Shown: piece after piece, positions 41,485 through 50,514 of the stretch
Layout: every line of letters begins with the position of its first letter
Position numbering within the stretch: position 1 is the first letter of the stretch
Assembly: GCF_015222005.1 (NCBI RefSeq)
Contig: NZ_JADFFL010000003.1
Location: forward strand, 434,001 to 498,000
Reading direction: 5' to 3'
Origin: Mucilaginibacter myungsuensis
GTDB lineage: Bacteria > Bacteroidota > Bacteroidia > Sphingobacteriales > Sphingobacteriaceae
Length of the DNA stretch: 64,000 bases
Program-made: the position numbers and the translations under genes
Notes under the pieces: model-generated
The model's input: only the letters and a program-made list of their open reading frames with translations
Database searches by the model: none
What the model was told of the DNA's origin: nothing

Positions 41485-43977
41485 CTAATACGGGTCCACA
41501 TCGGGCTGTATCACGCTGCCCTTGCTTAACTTAGTAGTATTGAACTGGGTGATCACATCCTTAATGGTCGCCCTAACTTTTGGCATCGAGATGTTATCTT
41601 TCTCGAATTTCAGGATGATGGTCTTAATAAAGTAATTGCGGATGCGACCTACCAAAGGATATTCCGGACCGATCACCCTATCATCAAAATGCTTGCGCAG
41701 GTCGCGGGCCAAAGCTTCGGCTTGGTGGTGCAGTATTTCGGGGTCTTTGTGTTTGATGTTGATCTCGATCAACCGATAGAACGGCGGATACTTAAAATTC
41801 TTTCGCTCAGTCATTTCGGTATTATACAGGTCCACATAATCATGCGCGATCACCTGCTGTATCACCCGGTGACCGGGATCATAGGTCTGTATCACTACCT
41901 TGCCTTGCTTGCCCCGCCGGCCGGCACGGCCGCTCACTTGAGACAGCATTTGGTAGGCCCGCTCGTTAGCTCTAAAATCGGGATACTTTAACAGACTATC
42001 GGCACTGATGATGCCGATGACCGTAACCGATGCAAAGTCCAAACCTTTGGCTACCATTTGGGTACCTGCCAGGATATCAATACGGTGCTCGTCAAGATCG
42101 TTCAGGATATTTTGGAACGCGTTCTTGGAGCGGGTGGTGTCCAGATCCATCCGGGCAATGCGGGCATCTGGGAGTAGTAATTTCAGTTCGGCCTCTACCT
42201 TTTCTGTTCCGAAGCCTTTATATTCTAACTGTGTAGACCCGCAAGCCGGGCAGATATTCGGCGAATCCTCTTTGTAGCCGCAATAGTGGCAATGCAGTTT
42301 ACCGCTGCTTTTATGGTAGGTTAAACTTACATCGCAATTGATGCATTTGGGTGTGTAGGCGCATATCTTACAAAGCATGATCGGCGCGTATCCGCGGCGA
42401 TTTTGGAACAGGATCACCTGCTCTTTATTGGCCAACGCGTTATTTATATCCTGCATCAGCACACTGGTAAAGTGCGACTGGATAGTTTTTTTCTTGGTCT
42501 CTTCGGTAATGCTGACAACTTCTATCAGCGGCATCTCTACCCCCCCAAAACGTTCGGTCAGTTTCACCAGACCATATTTGCCATTGTGCGCATTATAAAA
42601 CGACTCGAAAGATGGCGTAGCCGAACCCAGCAACACCTTAGCCCCATACATGTGGCCGAGGTAAATACTGGCATCGCGGGCATTATAGCGGGGAGCGGGG
42701 TCAAATTGTTTATAGGAATTTTCGTGTTCCTCATCCACCACGATAAGTCCCAGATCTTTGAACGGCAAAAACACCGACGACCTTGCACCCAGCACCACGC
42801 GGTATTGCCCGCTCAGTACTTTTTGCCAAACCTCCACCCGTTCGTTATCATTAAAGCGCGAGTGGTACACGCCAATGGCGTTACCGAAATATTTGCGCAA
42901 ACGCTCTACGATATGAGTGGTGAGCGCGATCTCTGGCAGCAGGTATAGGATCTGTTTGCCACTGTTCACCATCTCCTCGATCAGGCGGATGTATAGCTGC
43001 GTCTTACCTGCCGATGTTACACCGTGAAGCAACAGCACATCTTTTTGCTCAAAACCTTGTTTGATCTCGTCCAGCGCGGTCTGCTGTGCGGGACTCAATT
43101 CAAAATTGGCTTCCAGGTCGTCTGCATCGTGTACCAATCTACTTACGATCTTTTCCTCAGCAAACAGGATCTCTTTTTCTATCAGCGACTTGATGGCCGC
43201 CGCACCGGCTCCACTGGCCTCTACCAGTTCGCTTTTCGATATGGTTTTTTGGCTGCGCGATAGCTGGATATATGCTAACACAGCATCGGCCTGCTTAGGC
43301 GCACGTTTCTCTAATATCCCGAATAGTTCCCTCAACTGGTCCTGATCCCGATAAATAGGATTTAGTGTAATGAAGGTGCGTACCCGTGGTTTGTAACGGT
43401 CGCTCACCTCTTCGGATATGTTGATGATGCCTTTTTCGAACATCATCTTCAGTATTGGCATTACCGTTTTTTGGCCAAGCAATTTGGCAATGTCGTTAAC
43501 GGTCAGTTCGGGCTGTAGTTCCAACGCGTCAACGATCAGGTATTCGCGGTCGTTAAGGGTTGTTTTATCTACCGGATATTCTTTATTGAGTTCTACCTTG
43601 GTCTCGCTGGCCAATTTTAAGGCAGTGGGCAGGGCGGCGTTCATCACCTCGCCAATATTACAGAGGTAATAGTCGGCTATCCAGGCCCAAAACTGTAACT
43701 GGCGTTGATGCACCACCGGTTCGGCATCAAGTACATCGATAATGTATTTGGCCTCGTACTTTTCGGGCGCTTGCTCGCCAATGCCGGCTACAATGGCCGT
43801 GTAGATCTTGCTTTTACCAAATTGCACCACTACGCGCTTACCAACGGCTATCTGATCGTTAAGATCATACGGCACGCGGTAGGTATAATTTATAGCGATA
43901 CCCAGGGGCAATACTACCTCAACAAAAAGCGTTCTCCTGTCGGTATGTTCACTCCCGGTAAATTCTAACATCGGCAA
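41485..43977 (-). CDS. priA: Primosomal protein N' (replication restart helicase)
   Basis: An 830-residue superfamily 2 helicase with the N-terminal DNA-fork binding domain, Walker A GVTSAGKTQLYIRL (about residue 320), the DEEH box (VVDEEH), and the zinc-finger block with eight Cys: CKICAYTPKCINCD ... CHYCGYKEDSPNICPACG. The helicase end GRAGRRGKQGKVVIQT and the C-terminal domain follow. It reloads DnaB at stalled forks. It overlaps no gene; DUF423 is six bases upstream on the same strand. Confidence 0.96.
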   Translation of the reverse strand: MPMLEFTGSEHTDRRTLFVEVVLPLGIAINYTYRVPYDLNDQIAVGKRVVVQFGKSKIYTAIVAGIGEQAPEKYEAKYIIDVLDAEPVVHQRQLQFWAWIADYYLCNIGEVMNAALPTALKLASETKVELNKEYPVDKTTLNDREYLIVDALELQPELTVNDIAKLLGQKTVMPILKMMFEKGIINISEEVSDRYKPRVRTFITLNPIYRDQDQLRELFGILEKRAPKQADAVLAYIQLSRSQKTISKSELVEASGAGAAAIKSLIEKEILFAEEKIVSRLVHDADDLEANFELSPAQQTALDEIKQGFEQKDVLLLHGVTSAGKTQLYIRLIEEMVNSGKQILYLLPEIALTTHIVERLRKYFGNAIGVYHSRFNDNERVEVWQKVLSGQYRVVLGARSSVFLPFKDLGLIVVDEEHENSYKQFDPAPRYNARDASIYLGHMYGAKVLLGSATPSFESFYNAHNGKYGLVKLTERFGGVEMPLIEVVSITEETKKKTIQSHFTSVLMQDINNALANKEQVILFQNRRGYAPIMLCKICAYTPKCINCDVSLTYHKSSGKLHCHYCGYKEDSPNICPACGSTQLEYKGFGTEKVEAELKLLLPDARIARMDLDTTRSKNAFQNILNDLDEHRIDILAGTQMVAKGLDFASVTVIGIISADSLLKYPDFRANERAYQMLSQVSGRAGRRGKQGKVVIQTYDPGHRVIQQVIAHDYVDLYNTEMTERKNFKYPPFYRLIEINIKHKDPEILHHQAEALARDLRKHFDDRVIGPEYPLVGRIRNYFIKTIILKFEKDNISMPKVRATIKDVITQFNTTKLSKGSVIQPDVDPY

Positions 43978-43982
43978 TAAAA

Positions 43983-44369
43983 TTACTTGTTACGGTATGC
44001 GGCCAAAGCCAAAGTTACCCAGCCGGCAATAAACAAAAAGCCACCAACCGGAGTGATCGGACCAAGGATATGCAGCCACGAAATATTCAGCACATCGCGG
44101 CAGGACAACAGGTAAAGCGACCCCGAAAAGAATATGATACCGGCCGTGAACAGATAAAAACTGGCAGCGATCAGCCCGGTCTTGAACCTGGCAAAAGTAG
44201 ACAGGAACAACAACGCGAACACGTGGTAAAAGTGGTATTGCACCGCTGTGTGCCAGGTATCCAAATGTGCGGGGGTAAATACGGCTTTAAGCGCATGTGC
44301 ACCAAAAGCACCCAAAACAACGGCCAGCATACCAAAAAAAGCTGCGGTGATAATGATCTGTTTATTCAT
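43983..44369 (-). CDS. DUF423 (YgdD-type) small membrane protein
   Basis: A 128-residue protein with four helices. The signature is LGAFGAHALK near residue 20, then DTWHTAVQYHFYHVFALLFL and the final PVGGFLFIAGWVTLALAAY. Function unknown. It lies six bases before priA on the same strand and may be co-transcribed with it. Confidence 0.92.
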   Translation of the reverse strand: MNKQIIITAAFFGMLAVVLGAFGAHALKAVFTPAHLDTWHTAVQYHFYHVFALLFLSTFARFKTGLIAASFYLFTAGIIFFSGSLYLLSCRDVLNISWLHILGPITPVGGFLFIAGWVTLALAAYRNK

Positions 44370-44525
44370 TACAATAGATAATGGGGCTAAGTTACATTAT
44401 CGGCACTAATTTTCTCTATTGATAACAAATTACACAGATCGGCTAATAAGTACAGATCCGCACAATTTATGTCCCGCCAGATTGTGTAATTCGTGCATTG
44501 CGCTTCAATTGGCGGCTTAATTTCC

Positions 44526-44533
44526 TACATTTG
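44526..44533 (+). promoter_or_regulatory. Putative -7 box TACATTTG
   Basis: Fits TAnnTTTG, 19 bases before ATG 44552, and thereby excludes the in-frame upstream codon at 44498. The TTG at 44509-44511 is too close for a -33 box. Confidence 0.45.
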
Positions 44534-44551
44534 AAAGTCCCCCGGGTAAAT

Positions 44552-46123
44552 ATGAAAAAGCATATCATCATCACTATAATTTTACTGGTCGCGGTGGTGG
44601 CCGTAACGGTGGTGTACTTTAAAAATTTGAACACCACTACTGCATCCAGCACCGGCAAAGTGATGGAGAGCATCCCCAATACCGCCGGACTTGTTTTTGA
44701 ATTTGGTAACGATGCCGGTTTTTACGACATCTTTAAAGACAACGACCTGTTGACCAACATTGCCGGCAAACAAAAAATGCAGGAGTTGGACCTGCTCCGC
44801 CGTAAGTTATTGAACGCCCCGTTGCTGAAAAACTACTTTAACGATCAGCACATCTACGTTTCTATACACGGGCAACCTGCCGACAGCATCAGTTTTTTGA
44901 TCACCGTGGCAGGTTCGGCCATTTTTAGCAAAACGCATATAGCTGAGTTAGCCAAACAAGCCAAAACCGGCCTAAAGATCACCGACACTAAACTGGGCGG
45001 TAAAAATGGTTACAGCATTTATCTCGATAGCCTTAAAAAGACCTTCTATGTGGCCGATAAGGGCAACAATATCTTCTCGGGCAGTTTCTCTAAACCATTG
45101 GCCGAGCAAAGCGCCGGTTACAAACCAGCCAAGGGCAGCATTAACTATTTGCAGATACCCGACCAGCAGAATAATAACTCGCTGGCCAACCTATATGTTA
45201 ATTATGAGCAGCTGACACCGCTGTTCGATATGTTCTTTAAGTCGACCAATAACAGCGTTTTAAAGACCTTGCGGATGATGCCGGGACTGGCAGCGCTCCC
45301 TATAAATTATCGTAAGGATGCGCTGATCTTTAATGGCTACACCAACATACAGACCGATAAGCGCCTAAGCTATGCCACGCTCTTCCGCAAGCAACAGCCA
45401 ACTGTATCCAAACTGAAAGACCTGCTGCCATCGACCACGGCCTTGAGTACTTGCTTTACCTTGTCGGATGTTAAAAAATTCGCTCAGGATCTGGATCAGT
45501 TCCATAAGAACGCTGGTCTCGAGGCAGAAAAAAATACCCTGTTCAAAAAGGTAAAAGACGAGAGCGGCGTATCGTTACCCGGCAAATTCAATGGTCAGTT
45601 AACGGGCGAGTTTGCTGTAGTGACCACCCGCTTTGACGAGAAGTTCGCGATCATCCCCATCAAAGACCCGCAGTCGACGCGGCAACTGATGGTCAGCATC
45701 AGCAATATGGCTACTGATGATGTGGGCCAGTTCCGCTACAACAAATTACCGTTCTTTTTATTGGGCGATGCCTTTAGCGTGTTCAACCACCCTTATTTTA
45801 TGATATTGGACGGATACCTTATCCTATCCAACAGCCAAAACGAGCTGAACAGTTTCAAGGATAGTTACGATAACGACAAATTTTTGAACCGTACGGACGG
45901 TTTCCAGAAATTTGATAACCTACTGGCCGAACGCTGTAATGTGAGCTACTTAATACACTTCCGCAATGTTTATCCATTGCTTAAACGGGATATGAAACCC
46001 TCATACTCAACACTTTTTAACCCCGATGGGCAAATTGGTGATAGGCTGCAGGCCTTATCGTGGCAGCTGAGCGGCGCCGACGGCAGCTATTACACTAACT
46101 TTTGCTTAACATTTAACGACTGA
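44552..46123 (+). CDS. Membrane-anchored periplasmic protein, unknown (DUF3352-like size)
   Basis: A 523-residue protein with one N-terminal membrane helix (KKHIIITIILLVAVVAVTVVYF) and a large soluble region. Repeated alternations such as VFEFGNDAGFYDIFKDNDLL, SISFLITVAGSAIFSK and GDAFSVFNHPYFMILDGYLILSNSQNELNSF look like the beta-alpha pattern of DUF3352-type periplasmic proteins. No catalytic motif. Start set by the promoter box at 44526-44533. Confidence 0.7.
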   Translation: MKKHIIITIILLVAVVAVTVVYFKNLNTTTASSTGKVMESIPNTAGLVFEFGNDAGFYDIFKDNDLLTNIAGKQKMQELDLLRRKLLNAPLLKNYFNDQHIYVSIHGQPADSISFLITVAGSAIFSKTHIAELAKQAKTGLKITDTKLGGKNGYSIYLDSLKKTFYVADKGNNIFSGSFSKPLAEQSAGYKPAKGSINYLQIPDQQNNNSLANLYVNYEQLTPLFDMFFKSTNNSVLKTLRMMPGLAALPINYRKDALIFNGYTNIQTDKRLSYATLFRKQQPTVSKLKDLLPSTTALSTCFTLSDVKKFAQDLDQFHKNAGLEAEKNTLFKKVKDESGVSLPGKFNGQLTGEFAVVTTRFDEKFAIIPIKDPQSTRQLMVSISNMATDDVGQFRYNKLPFFLLGDAFSVFNHPYFMILDGYLILSNSQNELNSFKDSYDNDKFLNRTDGFQKFDNLLAERCNVSYLIHFRNVYPLLKRDMKPSYSTLFNPDGQIGDRLQALSWQLSGADGSYYTNFCLTFND

Positions 46124-46278
46124 ATTACTTGTTTTAGTAACAATTAATTTGCCATCGTTAACAACAATTAGTGTTATTATTGCGTATAACATCACTAAAC
46201 GAATTATTTTTAAAGGACTAAACGTATATCTCATATCAAGATATATACAGCCGATAAACCGAGCTATTGACTACACGG

Positions 46279-47724
46279 ATGAACAGATCTTTTACCGGCT
46301 TATTCTTTCTATTCTCTCTCCTCCTGTTTAGCCAAAGGTTGTCGGCTCAACAATTTTCGCATTACAATACGGGTACCCTGTACGACTCTTTCGAGAACCC
46401 CAGCCAAAAAATTTTCATTGCCGACTCGAGCCGCAGGTTCGCCTTCAACTTATTTGTACCTAACTTTAATGTAGACTTTACGTTGGCCGGCAACTCGCAA
46501 TCAGCATTAAAAACCCGCGCCTTTATCGGTTATTATGACGACAGCAAAATAACCCTGGGGCAAAATAACTTTAACTACGCCAACGCATCTTTTAACAGCT
46601 ATTGGTTTATGCTTAAGGTGCACCGCAGCTTAGACGGCGCTAAAGAATGGGGCGTTTTTGCCCGCACCAAAGCCGAAGGACACGGCCAATACCCCGACGA
46701 ATCTATAGCTATACTGAACGATGATAATCAGTTCGGTAATGTCCAGTCCAACTTTTTTAACGCACGTTATAATTACCAAGTTTACCACCAATTGGGGTTG
46801 ACCTACCGCGAAGACCTGGACGAGCAACTATCCTTTGGTGTTAAAGTAGGTGCTATCTTAGGCGTTGTAGCCAACAGGGTAAATATCTACCGAAGCGTAA
46901 TCACTTATGACCGCCCCAACGATCAGGCGTTCTTAAGTTTGGCCGGCACGTATCGTGCCAGTTTTCAGCCCGGTAATTTTACCTCGCACGATCTGCTGCC
47001 AACCTTCCGCAACCCCGGCGCTTCTATCAGTTTTGGATTAGGATACCTTACAGAAGATAAATTCAAATTTCAATTTAACGTTAAGGACCTGGGCTTTATC
47101 CGCTGGAACAACCAGTCGGCCGTTGGCGAGTTTGATAATACCGGTATCATACAGGATCTATCGCTACCTAATTTAGAGGCCCGTACTGCCCGCACCGCCC
47201 TTTCTATTGTGCAGAATAATGGTGTACAAAGGGCCTATGTAAGTAATACCAACTCTTTAGCCGAAGGCAGTGTGGCGAAATCGTTTTGGATAGAAAGTAT
47301 TACCGCTAAATACACGCCAACCTTTATCGCATCGAAAGAGCTGTTTTACAAGGGCTTTACCGGGGCTTTAGTGAACCACCTGCAGTACCGCAATATTATT
47401 GGCACCGTTACGGCATCATACAGCGATATGAAGTACATGAACATGGGCCTACAGTTCATGGTCAAGTCGCCTAACGTAGAATTTTTTATCGGGTCCGACC
47501 GTGTTGGTCAGACGTTAGGATTAGCGCGCGAAGCTTACCAACCAAAGCTGGGCGAAACCTTTGCCAACAACAAGTATACGGGTGCTAATTTTTATCTGGG
47601 CTTCTCGCTCAAATTCGGTAATATTTTAGAGCATCCATTAAATGCCAGCTACATCCCTATGGGGCCTAAACGCAGCATCTTTAGAAAACTGCGTGAGCGT
47701 ATCACAGGCAAGGATTATCAATAA
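46279..47724 (+). CDS. Outer-membrane beta-barrel protein, DUF5723-like
   Basis: A 481-residue protein with a signal peptide (FLFSLLLFSQRLSAQ) and a barrel-rich sequence: alternating aromatic strands such as FAFNLFVPNFNVDFTLAG, FNSYWFMLKVHRSLDG, QLSFGVKVGAILGVVANRV and FYLGFSLKFGNI near the end. GTLYDSFENPSQKIFIADSSRRFAFN near the start is typical of the DUF5723 family of Bacteroidota. Role unknown. The start is the MNRSF codon; the frame begins four codons earlier. Confidence 0.8.
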   Translation: MNRSFTGLFFLFSLLLFSQRLSAQQFSHYNTGTLYDSFENPSQKIFIADSSRRFAFNLFVPNFNVDFTLAGNSQSALKTRAFIGYYDDSKITLGQNNFNYANASFNSYWFMLKVHRSLDGAKEWGVFARTKAEGHGQYPDESIAILNDDNQFGNVQSNFFNARYNYQVYHQLGLTYREDLDEQLSFGVKVGAILGVVANRVNIYRSVITYDRPNDQAFLSLAGTYRASFQPGNFTSHDLLPTFRNPGASISFGLGYLTEDKFKFQFNVKDLGFIRWNNQSAVGEFDNTGIIQDLSLPNLEARTARTALSIVQNNGVQRAYVSNTNSLAEGSVAKSFWIESITAKYTPTFIASKELFYKGFTGALVNHLQYRNIIGTVTASYSDMKYMNMGLQFMVKSPNVEFFIGSDRVGQTLGLAREAYQPKLGETFANNKYTGANFYLGFSLKFGNILEHPLNASYIPMGPKRSIFRKLRERITGKDYQ

Positions 47725-47760
47725 GTCCGGAGTCGGAAGTACGAAGTCGAAAGTCGGCGG
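47725..47760. repeat. Heptad tract AGTCGGA type
   Basis: GTCCGG AGTCGGA AGTACGA AGTCGAA AGTCGGC, a 7-bp-periodic run just after the DUF5723-like gene and before the end of tsaB. Confidence 0.65.
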
Positions 47761-47775
47761 AGCGGTTACCTATTT

Positions 47776-48462
47776 CTAAACAGACTTTTTCACCCCGGCA
47801 ATAAAATCTTTCAGATAGTAGGGTTCAAAGTAGGCAACATCCTGAAATTCTTTAGCAGCCAATTTAACAGTGGCTTCGGTAGTAATATCGATAGCTGAAT
47901 TAGCGAAGCCGTCTACAAAGCTTGCGTTCGGATGGGTAACGGTCTCACGGCATTTCATAGCACCATCGCCAAAAAAGATGATCTGGTGATCGGCTAACAG
48001 ATCGGCAAAACTATCTCCGTCCACAATAACAGCCTCGGTCGGCATTACTTTGTTTCCTTTAGTATCGAACATCGCCGCGAACACTTCCATCCGGCGGGCA
48101 TCGATCATAGGGCAAAGCAAAGTGTTATCTGTTAGCTCAGCACCTAAGCGAATTGCCATGCCATCAGCCATAGCTTTAAGGCTTTCTACCGCGATGAGTG
48201 GTTTATCCAGTGCAAAGCATAAACCTTTAGCGGTAGAGACGCCAATACGCAGACCTGTATAAGATCCCGGCCCGCTGCTTACAGCCACCGCGTCCAGATC
48301 AGCAAGGGCGATACCAGCCTCAGCACATACATCCTGAATGAACAGCGTCAACACCTCGGCATGTACATTGCGCTGATCTAATTCTTTTTTAGACATAACG
48401 ATACCATTGTGCGATAGCGCAACGGAGCAGGATGTAGTGGCGGTCTCTATTTGTAGGATCAT
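47776..48462 (-). CDS. tsaB: tRNA threonylcarbamoyladenosine biosynthesis protein TsaB
   Basis: A 228-residue ASKHA-fold protein needed for t6A modification of ANN-decoding tRNAs. ILQIETATTSCSVALS near the start, AVSSGPGSYTGLRIGVSTAKGLCFAL and MIDARRMEVFAAMFD are diagnostic of TsaB, the scaffold partner of TsaD. It lies alone, separated from yidD by a long heptad tract. Confidence 0.94.
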   Translation of the reverse strand: MILQIETATTSCSVALSHNGIVMSKKELDQRNVHAEVLTLFIQDVCAEAGIALADLDAVAVSSGPGSYTGLRIGVSTAKGLCFALDKPLIAVESLKAMADGMAIRLGAELTDNTLLCPMIDARRMEVFAAMFDTKGNKVMPTEAVIVDGDSFADLLADHQIIFFGDGAMKCRETVTHPNASFVDGFANSAIDITTEATVKLAAKEFQDVAYFEPYYLKDFIAGVKKSV

Positions 48463-48465
48463 TTT

Positions 48466-48606
48466 TAAGTCTTAAATTCTGAGTCTTAAGTCTTAAGTCC
48501 GAAGTGCTAAGTCTTAAGTCCGAAGTACTTACCAAAAATGACATCCATCATTTCTGACTTAAGACTTCTGACTTGAGACTTCCGACTTAAGACCACTGAC
48601 TTAAAA
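48466..48606. repeat. Long heptad tract with inverted half (GTCTTAA/GACTTAAG theme)
   Basis: Left part: TCTTAAG TCCGAAG TGCTAAG TCTTAAG TCCGAAG TACTTAC. Right part: TGACTTAA GACTTCT GACTTGA GACTTCC GACTTAA GACCACT. Both are 7-bp-periodic and roughly complementary, with AAAAATGACATCC between, so the tract is a long interrupted palindrome between tsaB and yidD. Confidence 0.8.
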
Positions 48607-48613
48607 GACTTCC

Positions 48614-48856
48614 TCACGGTACCGGATCGTGCCCATGCCCGCCCCAGGGGTGGCAGCGGCCTATCCGTTTCAAAGTTAACCATCCGCCTTTAAACGGGCC
48701 GTATTTTTTTATGGCTTCGGCACCGTAAGCAGAGCAGGTAGGGTTATAGCGGCATTGTGCACCCAAAATTGGCGATAGCAAGATCTGGTACAGCCGTATC
48801 AGCAGCAAAAATATGCCGCCAATACCGCGCTTGATCATATCCCACAGCCACATCAT
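48614..48856 (-). CDS. yidD: Membrane protein insertion efficiency factor
   Basis: An 80-residue protein, one N-terminal hydrophobic segment and the YidD core [46 protein letters not shown] with three conserved Cys. It promotes YidC-dependent insertion of membrane proteins. It overlaps rnpA by four bases and completes the rpmH-rnpA-yidD set. Confidence 0.96.
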   Translation of the reverse strand: MMWLWDMIKRGIGGIFLLLIRLYQILLSPILGAQCRYNPTCSAYGAEAIKKYGPFKGGWLTLKRIGRCHPWGGHGHDPVP

Positions 48857-49233
48857 TTGGCAAGCTGTTGTGAGAGCAGACCGAACATCTTCAGCATTTT
48901 TTTCTCTATAGTGATATAGTCAAGCACCTCGGTGCCTACGTATACCAACGAGAGGGCCAAATGCTTATCCATAGCGGTAAGCTGATCGTAAAGTTGTTGT
49001 TGTTTGTGCAGACGGTAAGCCTCGCGCATGCGGCGTTTAATGAGGTTACGATCCACGGCGTGTTTAAAACGCTTTTTAGGAGCGGCAAATACCACTTGTG
49101 CCGGAACGCTGAACCGATCGGTGAACGCCCAGGACACCTTGTAAGGATAGCACAAAAAAGAAGAACCGCTACGGAAAAGCCCATCAATGATGGTCTTATT
49201 ACATAACCGTTCTTCTTTTTTAAAAGTGTACAT
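48853..49233 (-). CDS. rnpA: Ribonuclease P protein component
   Basis: A 126-residue basic protein with the RNase P core [22 protein letters not shown] (RNR motif region) and a hydrophobic strand pair before it ([11 protein letters not shown]). It assists the RNA subunit in 5' processing of tRNA precursors. It follows rpmH by 77 bases and overlaps yidD. Confidence 0.95.
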   Translation of the reverse strand: MYTFKKEERLCNKTIIDGLFRSGSSFLCYPYKVSWAFTDRFSVPAQVVFAAPKKRFKHAVDRNLIKRRMREAYRLHKQQQLYDQLTAMDKHLALSLVYVGTEVLDYITIEKKMLKMFGLLSQQLAK

Positions 49234-49310
49234 GAGAGCTTTGATATGACCTGGTATGACCTATTGCATAGCCGGCCAAACTCCATTACCGGAGCAAGCG
49301 ATCAGATGTA

Positions 49311-49469
49311 CTATGCTTTGTGACGACGCTCGTCAGATACTGATAATCTTTTTCTGCCTTTAGCTCTTCTCGCAGCTAAAACCCTTCTGCCGTTAGCAGA
49401 TGACATACGCTCACGGAAACCGTGTTTGTTTCTTCTTTTACGCTGAGATGGCTGGAACGTTCTTTTCAT
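49311..49469 (-). CDS. rpmH: 50S ribosomal protein L34
   Basis: A 52-residue basic protein: starts [20 protein letters not shown] and continues [22 protein letters not shown], the L34 signature. Too short for the usual ORF cut-off but unmistakable. It heads the rpmH-rnpA-yidD transcription unit and is preceded by a full TTG-N20-TACATTTG promoter. Confidence 0.96.
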   Translation of the reverse strand: MKRTFQPSQRKRRNKHGFRERMSSANGRRVLAARRAKGRKRLSVSDERRHKA

Positions 49470-49509
49470 GACTTTATTTTCTTATACTTTCCCTTTTAAA
49501 ACAGGAGTG

Positions 49510-49541
49510 CAAATGTAGCGGTTTTGTTTTTTATTATCAAA
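49510..49541 (-). promoter_or_regulatory. Promoter of rpmH: TTTG-N20-TACATTTG
   Basis: On the minus strand the -33 TTTG (complement of 49538-49541) is followed after 20 bases by TACATTTG (complement of 49510-49517). It would start transcription about 10 bases further on, leaving a short leader before the rpmH start at 49469. Confidence 0.8.
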
Positions 49542-49564
49542 TGAATTTAAAAAAAATGAGAAAG

Positions 49565-49665
49565 GCGTAATGCCAAGTGCGAAATGATCCAAACAGCACG
49601 TCATCGCGAGGAGCTTTTACCAGCGACGTGGCGATCCCCGATAAGCAGAGCGGTATCGTGATCGC
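49565..49665. repeat. GTCATCGCGAGGA-type dispersed repeat
   Basis: CGTCATCGCGAGGAGC and GCGACGTGGCGATCCC are the two ends of a common short intergenic palindrome. It lies between the rpmH promoter and the end of the EF-hand lipoprotein gene. Confidence 0.55.
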
Positions 49666-50433
49666 TTATTTCTTCACCGGCCATTGCTTTTTATAAGTAT
49701 TAACCACCGATCTACTAAACTCTTTGCTAAACACCGGTTTGGCATCACCCCCATTTTTTAAATCGTATAAATAACACACATCGCGATCATCACTGTCAAA
49801 TTTTCCATCCTTATTAGAATCCGGTCGCGCATTGATCAGCAATAGCCCCGTCTTATCAATAACACTCCAGCCGGTGACCGACAGATCAAATGGGGATATT
49901 TGCTTAAAACCCTTACCTATTTTATCTGAGATAAAGAGATATTCGGGATCATCGATATCTATCCCGCCATTCTTATTTACGTCTTCGCAGATCATTTTAT
50001 AAAATATCAGTTTCGACACTTCGGCCGTACCTGGTCCGGTCACCTTGTTTATTGGTCCGCTGTCATCCGATGAAGATGCAATGTTATAGCCGGTAATAAT
50101 AAGCTTGCGGTCGGGGGTTAACAATCGCTGCTCTTTGTTCTCTGAATTATAAAATACGATATTCCAATAAGTGCTCGCCCTGTAACCTTTGCTGGAATAG
50201 GAGTCACCACCATTTTGCTCCTGCCCTTCAACTATGCCTATCAGTGGGAACATTACATAACCCGTACTGTCGATGATCTTTGAAGTTTCATAACTTATTG
50301 TCGATAAATGACCGGGGGATGTTGTGGCAGAAGTATCACGTTCTGAAAATTCGACATCCCGTTTATCTGTCTCTCCTAAGCAACCAGTAAAGGATAAAGT
50401 TGTTAAAAATAGATATCCTAAGTATTTGCGCAT
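49666..50433 (-). CDS. EF-hand lipoprotein, unknown
   Basis: A 255-residue lipoprotein with lipobox SFTGC. Two EF-hand/dockerin-type calcium loops are clear: DVNKNGGIDIDDPEYLF and DSNKDGKFDSDDRDVCYLYD, spaced about 40 residues. The rest is beta-rich with SYSSKGYRASTYWNIVFYN. It probably binds calcium on the outer membrane; the role is unknown. The MRKYL codon at 50433 is the start, as the longer frame lacks a signal. It is divergent from murB. Confidence 0.78.
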   Translation of the reverse strand: MRKYLGYLFLTTLSFTGCLGETDKRDVEFSERDTSATTSPGHLSTISYETSKIIDSTGYVMFPLIGIVEGQEQNGGDSYSSKGYRASTYWNIVFYNSENKEQRLLTPDRKLIITGYNIASSSDDSGPINKVTGPGTAEVSKLIFYKMICEDVNKNGGIDIDDPEYLFISDKIGKGFKQISPFDLSVTGWSVIDKTGLLLINARPDSNKDGKFDSDDRDVCYLYDLKNGGDAKPVFSKEFSRSVVNTYKKQWPVKK

Positions 50434-50514
50434 ATGATATGGTGTAAGTGTATGCCTAAAGTATAGATATAAATTAAAATTCCGAAATTCGCCCCCGACA
50501 CCCAAAAGCACCCC

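Noticed and set aside
48466..48606. Possible simple tandem repeat or CRISPR
   Set aside because: The 7-bp period, no conserved spacers and complementary arms fit a heptad-type palindrome, not a CRISPR.
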